64,000 nucleotides of DNA from Oscillospiraceae bacterium. Its GTDB lineage: Bacteria; Bacillota; Clostridia; Oscillospirales; UBA644. The stretch covers positions 92,749 through 156,748 of the forward strand of contig SVMT01000001.1 in assembly GCA_015067305.1 (NCBI GenBank), in the 5' to 3' direction. How positions within the stretch are numbered: position 1 is the first letter of the stretch; every line of letters starts with the position of its first letter. The position numbers were made by a program, and so were the translations under genes. Of the stretch, positions 8,589-17,316 are shown piece after piece. The notes under the pieces were generated by a model. That model was not told the origin of the DNA and made no database searches. It was given only the letters and a program-made list of their open reading frames with translations.

Positions 8589-9965
8589 GTGCTTTTCCGT
8601 AAAAAAGTCTTTCGTCATTATAAAACCGTTCGCAGACCCGAACCGACAAGGTATATGGTCTTCGGATTTCTGGCGATAATTTTGTTTGGCGGAATTCTTC
8701 TGTCATTGCCCGTGTCTTCAAATGAGGGCACATATACGCCTTTCCTTAAAGCGCTTTTCACTTCCACTTCGGCAACCTGCGTCACGGGGCTTGTAGTTTA
8801 TGATACTTATACTCATTGGAGCATCTTCGGGCGTACGGTCATCATTTGTCTTATTCAGATAGGCGGTCTGGGTTTTATGACTTTTGCAGGTCTGATCTCG
8901 CTGCTGATGCGCAAAGGGACAGGCTTGAAAGAGCGTATGCTCATGGCGCAGTCCCTGAATCTGTTTGATGTGAACGATGTGCTTCGCATGATAAAAACTA
9001 TCCTTGTGGGGACTTTTTCCATTGAAGGCGCGGCGGCTGTGGTGTTGTCTGTGAGGTTTATTCCCGAATACGGACTGCTTGGAGGCATTGGCAGAGGTGT
9101 ATTTATTGCGATCTCCGCTTTTTGTAATGCGGGTTTTGACCTGATGGGTGATGCGGTTCCTTTTTCATCTCTGACAAATTACAGCGGAGATATGGTTGTT
9201 AACCTTACCGTTATGGCTCTGGTATTTATCGGTGGTCTCGGATTCTTTGTCTGGGCTGAAATTGCCGAAGCGAGAAGCTTTAAAAAATTGTCCGTTTTTT
9301 CTAAGATAGTTCTTGTTACCACTTTTTCCCTGCTTTTTATCGGTGCGATATGTTTCTTTATTTTTGAGTACAATAATCCCGAAACCATGGGGGATATGAA
9401 TTTCCGTGACCGTGTCCTGGCGTCGTTTTTCCAATCCATGACAGCGAGAACTGCGGGTTTCAATACCATTGATCTTGGCGCAATGTCCGATATTTCCATG
9501 GTGATAATGTGTATGCTCATGTTTGTGGGCGGTTCTTCAGGTTCGACTGCCGGTGGCGTTAAGGTCGGAACTTTTGCTGTGGCAGTTCTTGCGATCATTT
9601 CCGTACTTAAAGGCGAAAGTCAGGTACATGTTATGAACAGACGTTTTTCAAGAGATACGGTAATGCAGTCTTTCGCACTTGTTTCCGTCTCATTTGCGGT
9701 GATAATCGTCGGAACTCTTGCAATTTCAGCCGCAGACGGTATTCCGTTCCTTGACAGTCTTTTTGAAATCACTTCCGCATTCTGTACCGTCGGGGTTACA
9801 GTCGGGATAACTCCAACTCTTTCTCCTTTTTCCCTTTGCCTGCTGATGCTCCTTATGTTCCTCGGCAGAGTGGGGCTTATGACTGCCACTTATGCGCTTT
9901 TCCTGCGCAGAACAGAAGTTTCAAACAAGCTGCAATACCCCGAAGTTAAAATGCTTATTGGTTAA
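8589..9965 (+). CDS. ktrB: TrkH/KtrB-family potassium channel subunit
   Basis: 458 residues from a GTG start (GGGGTG about 8 bases upstream). Integral membrane protein with the four-fold repeated membrane-pore-membrane plan: selectivity-filter loops TSATCVTGL, AFCNAGFD, MTARTAGFNT and AFCTVGVTVG, each with the conserved Gly. It takes up K+ (possibly with Na+) when bound to a cytoplasmic RCK ring. The gene for that partner follows at once. No c-di-AMP riboswitch was recognised in the leader. KtrB is preferred to TrkH on size and the single-RCK partner. Confidence 0.9.
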   Translation: MLFRKKVFRHYKTVRRPEPTRYMVFGFLAIILFGGILLSLPVSSNEGTYTPFLKALFTSTSATCVTGLVVYDTYTHWSIFGRTVIICLIQIGGLGFMTFAGLISLLMRKGTGLKERMLMAQSLNLFDVNDVLRMIKTILVGTFSIEGAAAVVLSVRFIPEYGLLGGIGRGVFIAISAFCNAGFDLMGDAVPFSSLTNYSGDMVVNLTVMALVFIGGLGFFVWAEIAEARSFKKLSVFSKIVLVTTFSLLFIGAICFFIFEYNNPETMGDMNFRDRVLASFFQSMTARTAGFNTIDLGAMSDISMVIMCMLMFVGGSSGSTAGGVKVGTFAVAVLAIISVLKGESQVHVMNRRFSRDTVMQSFALVSVSFAVIIVGTLAISAADGIPFLDSLFEITSAFCTVGVTVGITPTLSPFSLCLLMLLMFLGRVGLMTATYALFLRRTEVSNKLQYPEVKMLIG

Positions 9966-9981
9966 GAAAGGATATATTCAT

Positions 9982-10632
9982 ATGAAATCATTTGCTGTTA
10001 TAGGTTTAGGCAGATTCGGCAACAGCCTTGCCAAAAGACTTTCTTCTCTCGGCAACGAAGTCCTCGCCATCGACAATGATATGGAAAACATTCAGGGGAT
10101 CGCCGATTTTGTAACTCAGGCGGTTGCCGCAGATGCTCTCGATGAGAGTTCTCTGAGGTCTCTTGGAATCACTGAATTTGACTGTGTTCTCGTAACCATT
10201 TCCGAAAATGTTGAAGCGAGCATTCTAATCACATCAATGCTCAAGGAGTTGGGTGTAAAATACGTGGTCAGCAAAGCTGTTACAGATCTACACGCAAAGG
10301 TCCTCAGACAGGTCGGCGCAGATAAAGTTGTTTTCCCCGACAAAGATATGGCTGAAAAGCTTGCTCAGAACCTTACTGCGTCAAGTATTCTGGATTATAT
10401 CGACCTTTCCGACAAATACTCGATCGTGGAAGTTGAAACCCCTAAGTCGTGGTACGGTAAGTCCCTCAAACAGCTCAATATCCGTGCCGTTTACGGTGTG
10501 AATATCGTAGCTCTCAAAAACAGATATTCCGATGAGATCAATGTAACTCCTCATCCCGATTATACATTTGCAGAAAACGATATTCTTGTTGTTATCGGCT
10601 CTAATAGCGATATAAATAAATTGGTAAAATGA
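9982..10632 (+). CDS. ktrA: KtrA-type K+ uptake regulatory subunit (RCK domains)
   Basis: 216 residues starting MKSFAVIGLGRFG, with AAGAAAGGA upstream; an in-frame upstream extension overlaps ktrB and is not needed. Residues 1-130 are the RCK_N Rossmann domain (GLGRFG nucleotide loop, acidic residues at IDND); residues about 135-216 are RCK_C. Such proteins form a cytoplasmic octameric ring that gates KtrB in response to ATP/ADP and often c-di-AMP. Follows ktrB by 16 bases; its stop overlaps the start of the methyltransferase gene. Confidence 0.92.
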   Translation: MKSFAVIGLGRFGNSLAKRLSSLGNEVLAIDNDMENIQGIADFVTQAVAADALDESSLRSLGITEFDCVLVTISENVEASILITSMLKELGVKYVVSKAVTDLHAKVLRQVGADKVVFPDKDMAEKLAQNLTASSILDYIDLSDKYSIVEVETPKSWYGKSLKQLNIRAVYGVNIVALKNRYSDEINVTPHPDYTFAENDILVVIGSNSDINKLVK

Positions 10633-11372
10633 TGAAATTCAATATTACAAGCAGAAAAAATCCCATTGTGGGACAAGTGAACGATATTCGTTCCAAACCC
10701 TCGGAAGAAGCATTTCTTCTCCAGGGCGAAAAATTCATATATGACATAGATCCATCTGACATAAAAATGCTTTTTGTCACCGATGAGCTGAAGCACGAAG
10801 CTCTTATTGCGAAGCTTTCCGATACTGCAAAGCTTTTTGTCGTTACTCCCGAAGTTATGGAAAAGCTTTCGGGAACGGTATCCGCTTCAACCCTCCTTGC
10901 GGTGGTCCGCAAAACAAGACCGCCCATGCCGAGAAAGCTGATACTTCTTGACTGTGTGCAGGACCCCGGAAATGTGGGAACGGTCGTCAGGACGGCAAAG
11001 GCTTTCGGTTTCGGTGTCATTTGCGGCGGTGGGGCAGACCCTTTTTCTGAAAAATCAGTCAGAAGTTCCGCAGGTGCGTGCCTTACGACATATGTCCGCA
11101 AAGTTCCAATGATCGAAACTGTTGAAGCTTTGAAAAAACAGGGTTATAAGATCTACGGCACAGCCCTTGACCAATATTCCTGTGAACTTGAAGCGGCTGC
11201 GGCAGATTTCGGAGAAAGGGTGGCGTTTATCATCGGAAGCGAGGGTAAGGGTATGTCCCCGAAACTCTATTCCATGTGCGACAAGACTTTATATATTCCC
11301 ATTGAAGGCGTTGAGTCTCTCAATGCGGCAGTTGCGGCAGGTATAATCATGTACCGTGCTTCTTTGAAATAA
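10629..11372 (+). CDS. TrmH/SpoU-family RNA methyltransferase
   Basis: 247 residues; start ATGATG overlaps the ktrA stop. N-terminal substrate-binding domain to about residue 95, then the SPOUT methylase with its three motifs: LDCVQDPGNVGTVVRTA, FIIGSEGKGM and IPIEGVESLNAAVAAGI. Such enzymes 2'-O-methylate rRNA or tRNA with S-adenosylmethionine as dimers with a trefoil knot. YsgA/RlmB-like; the target nucleotide cannot be told from sequence. Confidence 0.9.
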   Translation: MMKFNITSRKNPIVGQVNDIRSKPSEEAFLLQGEKFIYDIDPSDIKMLFVTDELKHEALIAKLSDTAKLFVVTPEVMEKLSGTVSASTLLAVVRKTRPPMPRKLILLDCVQDPGNVGTVVRTAKAFGFGVICGGGADPFSEKSVRSSAGACLTTYVRKVPMIETVEALKKQGYKIYGTALDQYSCELEAAAADFGERVAFIIGSEGKGMSPKLYSMCDKTLYIPIEGVESLNAAVAAGIIMYRASLK

Positions 11373-12604
11373 TGAAAGACAACAGATTTTTAATGCTTCG
11401 TCTTGTGACGAATGCTCCTCAATGTGCTAAAAGAGTTTACCGTGCGCTGAAAATTTTCGACGATGCGGAAGATATCTTCAATGCCGACAGAAAATTTTTT
11501 CTCGATTCGGGCTTTAAAGAAGATCAGATAGATTCATTCTTTTCGAAAAATACCGCAGATGCGGAAAAATATCTTGAATACTGCGAGAAAAACAGCATAA
11601 AAATAATTACATATTACGATGAGGCTTATCCCTCTCAGCTTCGTGAGATAGAAGAACCTCCTGCGATACTTTTTGTGAAGGGCGAATTGCCTCCCATGAG
11701 GAGCTGTCCTACTCTTGGTATTGTGGGTACTCGTGAATGTTCCCCTTACGGTGGAAAATTTGCGGCGGCACTTGCTTATGAGTTGGCTCAGACCGGTTTT
11801 ATAATCGTCAGCGGTATGGCGAGAGGTATTGATACATACGCCCACAAAGGAGCTCTTCTTGCGGGCGGTCAGACTGTGGCTGTTCTTCCAAGCGGTGTGG
11901 ATATTGCGACTCCTTCAAGCAATGCCGAGCTTTATGCGCGTATTTGCGACAGTGGAGCGGTGATTTCCGAATATCTGCCAAAAACTCAGTGCAGACCTTA
12001 TAATTTCCACCTGCGGAACCGTGTCATAAGCGGTCTTTCTCAGGGTATTTCCGTTGTGGAAACGGGTCTGAAAGGCGGCTCAATGATAACCGTCCGTCAC
12101 GCTTTAGAGCAGGGCAAAATGATATTTGCCGTACCCGGAAGTCCGAGCAGTAAGACAAGTGAGGGTACAAATCATCTTCTCCGTGACGGTGCAACGCTTT
12201 GTACGGGAAGCGAGGATGTTATTTCCGAATATGAGATATTTTTCGGACAGAAATTTGAGCGTCCCAAGCGTTCTGCGAAAATTTCCGAAACGGTTCATGT
12301 TCCCGAACCTCAAAAAACTAAAGAGCCTGCACCGAAAAAGGCAAGATCTGCTCCCGTAAAAGCTTCGGAAGAGAAAAAGCCCGAATCTGTGGCTTCTCCC
12401 ATTCCAAAACCGATACTTTACTGTGCTTTGAGTGAAAAAGAGGAACTTGTCATCAATGCGCTAAAGGACGGACCTCTTTCCGTTGATGCGGTTTGTGACA
12501 TTACGGGGATAATCTTTCCCCAGGTGGTGTCCATTCTCAACGGCTTCGAGATGAACGGCTACGTGGAGTCTCTCCCCGGCGGCAGTTACAGATTGAGGTC
12601 TTAG
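11372..12604 (+). CDS. dprA: DNA-processing protein DprA
   Basis: 410 residues; its ATG overlaps the preceding stop by one base (TAATG). Contains the DprA Rossmann-like core: GIVGTRECSPYG, SGMARGIDTYAHKGAL, LPSGVD, FHLRNRVISGLS and VETGLKGGSMITVRHALEQG. A low-complexity Lys/Pro linker (about 305-345) leads to a winged-helix domain at the C terminus. DprA loads RecA onto incoming single-stranded DNA in transformation. Followed by topA, the usual Firmicutes order, but the gap is a heptamer array: the stop TAG is the first TAG of that array. Confidence 0.95.
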   Translation: MKDNRFLMLRLVTNAPQCAKRVYRALKIFDDAEDIFNADRKFFLDSGFKEDQIDSFFSKNTADAEKYLEYCEKNSIKIITYYDEAYPSQLREIEEPPAILFVKGELPPMRSCPTLGIVGTRECSPYGGKFAAALAYELAQTGFIIVSGMARGIDTYAHKGALLAGGQTVAVLPSGVDIATPSSNAELYARICDSGAVISEYLPKTQCRPYNFHLRNRVISGLSQGISVVETGLKGGSMITVRHALEQGKMIFAVPGSPSSKTSEGTNHLLRDGATLCTGSEDVISEYEIFFGQKFERPKRSAKISETVHVPEPQKTKEPAPKKARSAPVKASEEKKPESVASPIPKPILYCALSEKEELVINALKDGPLSVDAVCDITGIIFPQVVSILNGFEMNGYVESLPGGSYRLRS

Positions 12605-12734
12605 GTTTTAGATTTTAGGTTATAGGTTTTAGGTTATAGGTTTTAGATAATAGATATATACTACCACCTAATACCTAACCCCTAATACCTAACACCTAAT
12701 ACCTAACACCTAATACCTACCACCTAACACCTAA
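12602..12734. repeat. Strand-switching heptamer array, 19 units
   Basis: Nineteen consecutive 7-base units with no phase slip: TAGGTTN/TAGATNN units, then the 19-base core AGATAATAGATATATACTA at 12645-12663, then NACCTAA units. The two halves are near-complementary and could form a long imperfect hairpin in DNA or RNA. The dprA stop is inside the first unit; topA begins 41 bases after the array. Confidence 0.95.
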
Positions 12735-12774
12735 AAAAGAAATTATTCCAAAACATCCTGAAAGGTAGAATATA

Positions 12775-15006
12775 ATGGCAAATACTAAAAAGACTACAGC
12801 AGAAGAAATTGAAATGGAAGACGCAGTGAAAACTGCAAAGAAAACCTCTTCAAGATCAACTTCAAAAACAACAAAAAAGGCTTCTGCCACAAAGAAAAAA
12901 GCTCCCGCATACGAGAATCTTCTCATCGTGGAGTCTCCTGCAAAAGCTAAGACAATAAAGAAATATTTAGGCAGTAAATACGAAGTTCTGTCCTCAAAGG
13001 GACATATCCGTGACCTGCCTGCGTCCCGTATCGGCGTTGATATTGAAAACGGTTTCACTCCCGAATACATCGTTCCCCGTAAAGACGGTAAAGCCGCTGT
13101 TATCAAGGAACTCAAAGCAGCAGCAAAGGACAGCAAAAGAGTTCTTCTCGCAACTGACCCTGACCGTGAAGGTGAAGCTATTGCGTGGCATCTTGCGCAG
13201 GTTCTCGGTCTCGATCCCGAAAGCAAAGTAAGAGTTTCCTTTAACTCTGTTACAAAAAACGCTGTTAAAGAGGGTGTTTCCGATCCTCGTACAGTTAATA
13301 TGAATATCGTCAATGCACAGCAGTCTCGCCGTGTGCTTGACAGACTTGTGGGCTATAAATTAAGCCCGTTCCTTTGGAAAAAGGTTAAAACAGGTCTTTC
13401 CGCAGGCAGAGTTCAGTCTGTCGTTACAAAAATGGTCGTTGACAAGGAGCGTGAGATCCAGGCATTCGTTCCCGTGGAATACTGGCTCCTCGATGTTTCG
13501 TTCAATACAGCCAAAAAGACATGGGTCGCAAACTTCTTCGGCGATAAAAACGGAAAGATTGCAATAAATGACGGCGAAACCGCAGATAAAATAAAGGCTC
13601 AGCTTGAAAATTCCGTATTTACGGTTGACAGCATAAAACGTCAGGAAAAGGCGAAAGCTCCGAAGCCTCCATTTACCACATCTTCACTCCAACAGGATGC
13701 TTCTTCAAGGATCAATATGCGTCCGCAGAAGTCAATGAGCGTGGCTCAGCAGCTTTATGAAGGTGTTGAAGTCAAGGGCAGAGGCCCTGTCGGTCTTATC
13801 ACTTACATGAGAACGGACTCTCTCCGAATCTCCGAAGATGCACAGGCTGCTGCGGCTGAATACATCAAAAAAACTTACGGTGAGGAGTATTACCCCAAAA
13901 CTCCGAGAATTTATAAGACAAAGAGCAATGCCCAGGATGCGCACGAAGCTATCCGTCCCACAGACCTGACACTTCCTCCCGAAAAAATAAAAGACAGCCT
14001 TACCACGGAACAGTACAAACTTTATAAGCTTATTTGGGACAGATTTACTGCAAGCCAGATGTCGTCAGCAATTTACAATACCGTCAGCGTTGAAGTAAAT
14101 GCCGTAAATTCCGCTGAAAAGACAGAGTATATCCTCAAGGCTTCCGACTCCAAGATGGTCTTCAACGGTTTTACAGTTCTTTACAATTACACCGAAGAGG
14201 GCGAAGAGTCCCAGAAAAAATTGCCTGAACTCAATGAGGGCGAAGCTCTGAATTTCAAGGAAGTTATTTCCGAGCAGAAATTTACTCAGCCCCCGTCAAG
14301 ATATACGGAAGCGTCCCTTATCAAGGCGATGGAAGAAAACGGTATCGGCAGACCTTCCACATATGCGACGACTGTTGCAACTATTCTCGGCAGACGCTAT
14401 ACGGAAAAAGAGGGAAAAGCTCTCAAACCCACGGCTCTCGGTTTTATTACGACTGAGCTTATGGAAGAGAACTTCAAAAACATTGTAGACGTGACTTTTA
14501 CCGCAGATATGGAGAAAAATCTCGATAAGGTCGAAGAGGGCGAAACTTCCTACATCGACGTTATGAACGATTTCTATAAGGATTTCTCCGTTGAGCTTTC
14601 CGAGGCGGAAAAGAAACTTGACGGCGTAAAGATCGAAGTTCCCAACGAGGAAAGTGACGTCGTCTGTGAGCTTTGCGGCAGTAAAATGGTATACAAAGTC
14701 AGCAGATTCGGTAGATTTTTGGCATGTCCCAACTATCCCACATGTAAAAATACAAAAGCTATCGTTGTTGAATCCGAGGGTAACTGCCCCAAATGCGGCA
14801 GCAAAATGACCGTCAGACGCTCAAAGAACGGTAAGACTTATTACGCCTGCGAAAAGGGCAAGGACTGCGGTTTCATGACCTGGGATCTTCCCACTAAGGA
14901 AAATTGCCCTGTTTGCGGTTCCACGCTCTTCAAGAAATTCGGTAAACTCATTTGCGAAAAAGAAGGCTGTACTTTCGAGGGCAAACCTGCAGGTAAAAAT
15001 GACTGA
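12775..15006 (+). CDS. topA: DNA topoisomerase I
   Basis: 743 residues, AAAGGT about 10 bases before ATG. A Lys/Thr/Ser-rich N-terminal tail of about 45 residues precedes the Toprim domain (LLIVESPAKAKTI, ATDPDREGEAIAWHL). The type IA core includes the active-site Tyr in GLITYMRTDSLRIS and HEAIRPT. Three C-terminal zinc ribbons follow (CELCGSK...CPNYPTC, CPKCGSK...C, CPVCGST...C). It relaxes negative supercoils. The basic tail is unusual for the family and may help DNA binding. Its stop overlaps the SDR start. Confidence 0.97.
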   Translation: MANTKKTTAEEIEMEDAVKTAKKTSSRSTSKTTKKASATKKKAPAYENLLIVESPAKAKTIKKYLGSKYEVLSSKGHIRDLPASRIGVDIENGFTPEYIVPRKDGKAAVIKELKAAAKDSKRVLLATDPDREGEAIAWHLAQVLGLDPESKVRVSFNSVTKNAVKEGVSDPRTVNMNIVNAQQSRRVLDRLVGYKLSPFLWKKVKTGLSAGRVQSVVTKMVVDKEREIQAFVPVEYWLLDVSFNTAKKTWVANFFGDKNGKIAINDGETADKIKAQLENSVFTVDSIKRQEKAKAPKPPFTTSSLQQDASSRINMRPQKSMSVAQQLYEGVEVKGRGPVGLITYMRTDSLRISEDAQAAAAEYIKKTYGEEYYPKTPRIYKTKSNAQDAHEAIRPTDLTLPPEKIKDSLTTEQYKLYKLIWDRFTASQMSSAIYNTVSVEVNAVNSAEKTEYILKASDSKMVFNGFTVLYNYTEEGEESQKKLPELNEGEALNFKEVISEQKFTQPPSRYTEASLIKAMEENGIGRPSTYATTVATILGRRYTEKEGKALKPTALGFITTELMEENFKNIVDVTFTADMEKNLDKVEEGETSYIDVMNDFYKDFSVELSEAEKKLDGVKIEVPNEESDVVCELCGSKMVYKVSRFGRFLACPNYPTCKNTKAIVVESEGNCPKCGSKMTVRRSKNGKTYYACEKGKDCGFMTWDLPTKENCPVCGSTLFKKFGKLICEKEGCTFEGKPAGKND

Positions 15007-15751
15007 TATGGATATTTTCAATAAAAAAACACCCGTCGTTCTTGTGACGGGGGCTTCGGGAGGCATCGGTTCTGCGGTCGCAAGACTTTTCGCCTCAAGG
15101 GGTTATAATACGGCAATACATTATAATTCAAATGAAACTACCGCAAGGGAAGTCTGTGACGGACTTGTTTCCGAGGGGTATTCTGCGGAGATATTTCGGG
15201 CTGATCTTACTTCTTCCGAAGATGTTAAAAAAATGATTTCCGAGGTCGAAGCAAAATTCGGTACGGTAGACGTTCTTGTAAATAATGCCGGTATCTCTCT
15301 TATCAGGCTTTTCGATGAAACCACCGATGAAGAGTGGGACAATATCATGAATGTAAACCTGAAATCTGCCTTTCTCTGTGCAAAAGCAGTTATCGGTGGC
15401 ATGATACACAACAAAAAAGGTAAAATTATAAATATTTCTTCGATCTGGGGCGTAAAAGGGGCTTCCTGTGAGGTCGCTTACAGTGCTTCAAAGGCAGGAC
15501 TTATCGGTTTTACCAAAGCTCTTGCTCAGGAGCTTGCACCGTCGAATATCCAGGTCAACTGCATAGCTCCCGGTGCCATTGCCACGGAAATGAATTCTCA
15601 TCTCAGCGCTTCCGACGTTTCCGCTCTTTGCGAAGAGATCCCCGCAGGTCGTTTCGGCGCACCCATAGAGGTTGCGGAAGCGGTTTGGTTTTTGGCAAAT
15701 TCAAGCTACGTCACGGGACAAGTTCTCGGCGTGGACGGAGGATGGGGATAA
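14999..15751 (+). CDS. SDR-family reductase, probably EF-P 5-aminopentanone reductase type
   Basis: 250 residues; start overlaps the topA stop by eight bases (an alternative ATG lies nine bases on). Classical SDR: TGASGGIG cofactor loop, NNAG, catalytic Ser in SSIWG, YSASK (Tyr and Lys), and IAPGAIATEM. The segment ISSIWGVKGASCEVAYSASKAG is what I know from YmfI-type enzymes that reduce the 5-aminopentanone group on elongation factor P. A FabG-type 3-oxoacyl-ACP reductase is the alternative. Translational coupling to topA is clear; a functional link is not. Confidence 0.75.
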   Translation: MTDMDIFNKKTPVVLVTGASGGIGSAVARLFASRGYNTAIHYNSNETTAREVCDGLVSEGYSAEIFRADLTSSEDVKKMISEVEAKFGTVDVLVNNAGISLIRLFDETTDEEWDNIMNVNLKSAFLCAKAVIGGMIHNKKGKIINISSIWGVKGASCEVAYSASKAGLIGFTKALAQELAPSNIQVNCIAPGAIATEMNSHLSASDVSALCEEIPAGRFGAPIEVAEAVWFLANSSYVTGQVLGVDGGWG

Positions 15752-15753
15752 AA

Positions 15754-15781
15754 TGCAGAATGCAGAATGCAAAATGCAAAA
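15754..15781. repeat. TGCARAA heptamer array, 4 units
   Basis: Two TGCAGAA then two TGCAAAA units begin two bases after the SDR stop codon. Second family of 7-base repeats; also seen, in reverse, at 26073-26100. Confidence 0.95.
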
Positions 15782-15807
15782 TTATAAATAATGGAGGTCG
15801 TATTTGT

Positions 15808-17199
15808 ATGAAGAAATTTTTAGCGGTAATGTTTTCGATTTTTGCGGCGGTTGCTCTTATGGGTGCGGCGGCTGATAAGCCCGAAAGCTTTGTTTTAAAA
15901 GGTGAAAACGGGCCGAGTATCGAATTTTCAGACAAGTCTCAGTCTGCGGCGGTGGAAATCGTTTATCCCGACGGTTCAAATTCTCTTGTTGTTGAATATG
16001 CGGAGGTCTTTGCTGAAAAATTATCCGAAGCGATCGGTTCGGAAGTTGCTGCGAACAGTGAATCCAGATCTTATTTGAAGTCTTCTTTGGTTTATAGGAT
16101 ATTTATCGGCGGTGAATATGACAACAGTCTTTATGTTGAATATCTTAACGAAAAATACGAAGGACTTTTGCCTTTCATTTTAGAATCAGAGGAAGAATGG
16201 GCTAAATTCTGCGGCACTGCAAACATGTTTTCAATGTGGGTGGACGAAGAAGGCCTTCACATAAATGCTTCTGATGAGTGGGTCCTCTATTGCGCTATTG
16301 GTGATTTCTTAAACGAAGTCAAAATTTCCGAAACTTATGTTTTGCCTGTAGGAACAAAAATTCTTCCCGGTGAAGACTATATTTTCCCCGACCCTACAGA
16401 TCTTATCGGTAAGGGAATGAATCCGTATTTTGCTGTAATGGAAAGTGTTACGGAGTTGCCTTACGTTTTTGATTCAATAGATATGTTCGATTATTCCGAA
16501 GGTATGCAGGGTGGCGGTACCGACGGCGAATTTGCTTACATTGCAGGCGATGGCAGCGGTGATCTTTGTCGTATTTTTAAATATTCATTACCTGAATGGG
16601 AGTTAGTTGAGATTTCCGAACCTGTCGTTTTAAAGCATGCAAATGATATTTCATACATTGAAGAAACGGATCTTCTGACAGTTGCTCATTGCGTAGATGA
16701 AGACCAAGGTTTTTCGTATGTTGACCCGAATACGCTTGAAGTTGTCGGCGTCAGTGCTTTTCCCGTAAGCTGTTGGGGATTGGAATATGACGATGCCAAG
16801 GAAAGATTCGTTGTTGAGGCGGATTGGAAAAACTATATTTTTGATAAGGATCTCAATCTTATAGACGAGCTTAATTACGGGGATTCCGACGGCACGCCGC
16901 AGTCTTTGTATATTGAGGGTGACTACATTTTCGATGTCCGTTGGGATATGAATTCGTTGAGATATTCGGGAATTCCTTTCAAGGATTGTGATTTTCAAAA
17001 TTACATAATGATTCACGACTACGAAAATGCATATGTTGAAAAAGCTCATATTCCTGTCGTTACAGGTGAACCGGAATACATATTCCGACATGGAAATATG
17101 TATTATATCGGATTCCTTCACAATGTGATCAATGGAGTTGAAAATCCCGTAGGAATAATTTATAGATTCCTTATGCTCCCAGAAGTATGGTGGGCGTAA
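15808..17199 (+). CDS. Secreted GH67N-like/propeller protein (paralog 3)
   Basis: 463 residues from the ATG at 15808 (GGAGG 10 bases before); an in-frame extension upstream runs through SDR and repeat sequence and is rejected. Signal peptide MKKFLAVMFSIFAAVALMGAAA. N domain: EIVYPDGSNSLVVEYAEVF, YRIFIGGEYDN, GLLPFILESEEEWAKFCG. Propeller domain from about residue 220: GMQGGGTDGEFAYIAG, KHANDISYIE, CWGLEYD, SDGTPQSLY, ending LPEVWWA. Nearly identical over the first 160 residues to paralog 4 next door, so a tandem duplication. Function unknown; exported. Confidence 0.75.
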   Translation: MKKFLAVMFSIFAAVALMGAAADKPESFVLKGENGPSIEFSDKSQSAAVEIVYPDGSNSLVVEYAEVFAEKLSEAIGSEVAANSESRSYLKSSLVYRIFIGGEYDNSLYVEYLNEKYEGLLPFILESEEEWAKFCGTANMFSMWVDEEGLHINASDEWVLYCAIGDFLNEVKISETYVLPVGTKILPGEDYIFPDPTDLIGKGMNPYFAVMESVTELPYVFDSIDMFDYSEGMQGGGTDGEFAYIAGDGSGDLCRIFKYSLPEWELVEISEPVVLKHANDISYIEETDLLTVAHCVDEDQGFSYVDPNTLEVVGVSAFPVSCWGLEYDDAKERFVVEADWKNYIFDKDLNLIDELNYGDSDGTPQSLYIEGDYIFDVRWDMNSLRYSGIPFKDCDFQNYIMIHDYENAYVEKAHIPVVTGEPEYIFRHGNMYYIGFLHNVINGVENPVGIIYRFLMLPEVWWA

Positions 17200-17200
17200 T

Positions 17201-17291
17201 TAGGTTATAGGTAATAGGTATTAGGTGTTAGGTATTATGTGGTAGTATATATCTATTATCTAAAACCTATAACCTAAAACCTAGAACCTAA
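17201..17291. repeat. Strand-switching heptamer array, 13 units
   Basis: Starts one base after the stop of paralog 3. Thirteen units in strict phase; the 19-base core is at 17243-17261 and is the exact reverse complement of the core at 12645-12663. Confidence 0.95.
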
Positions 17292-17316
17292 AAATTAAAG
17301 GAAAGGTCGTATTTGT

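Noticed and set aside
15628-15807. In-frame N-terminal extension of propeller paralog 3
   Set aside because: It translates SDR coding sequence and TGCARAA repeats, and the signal peptide and GGAGG site point to the ATG at 15808.
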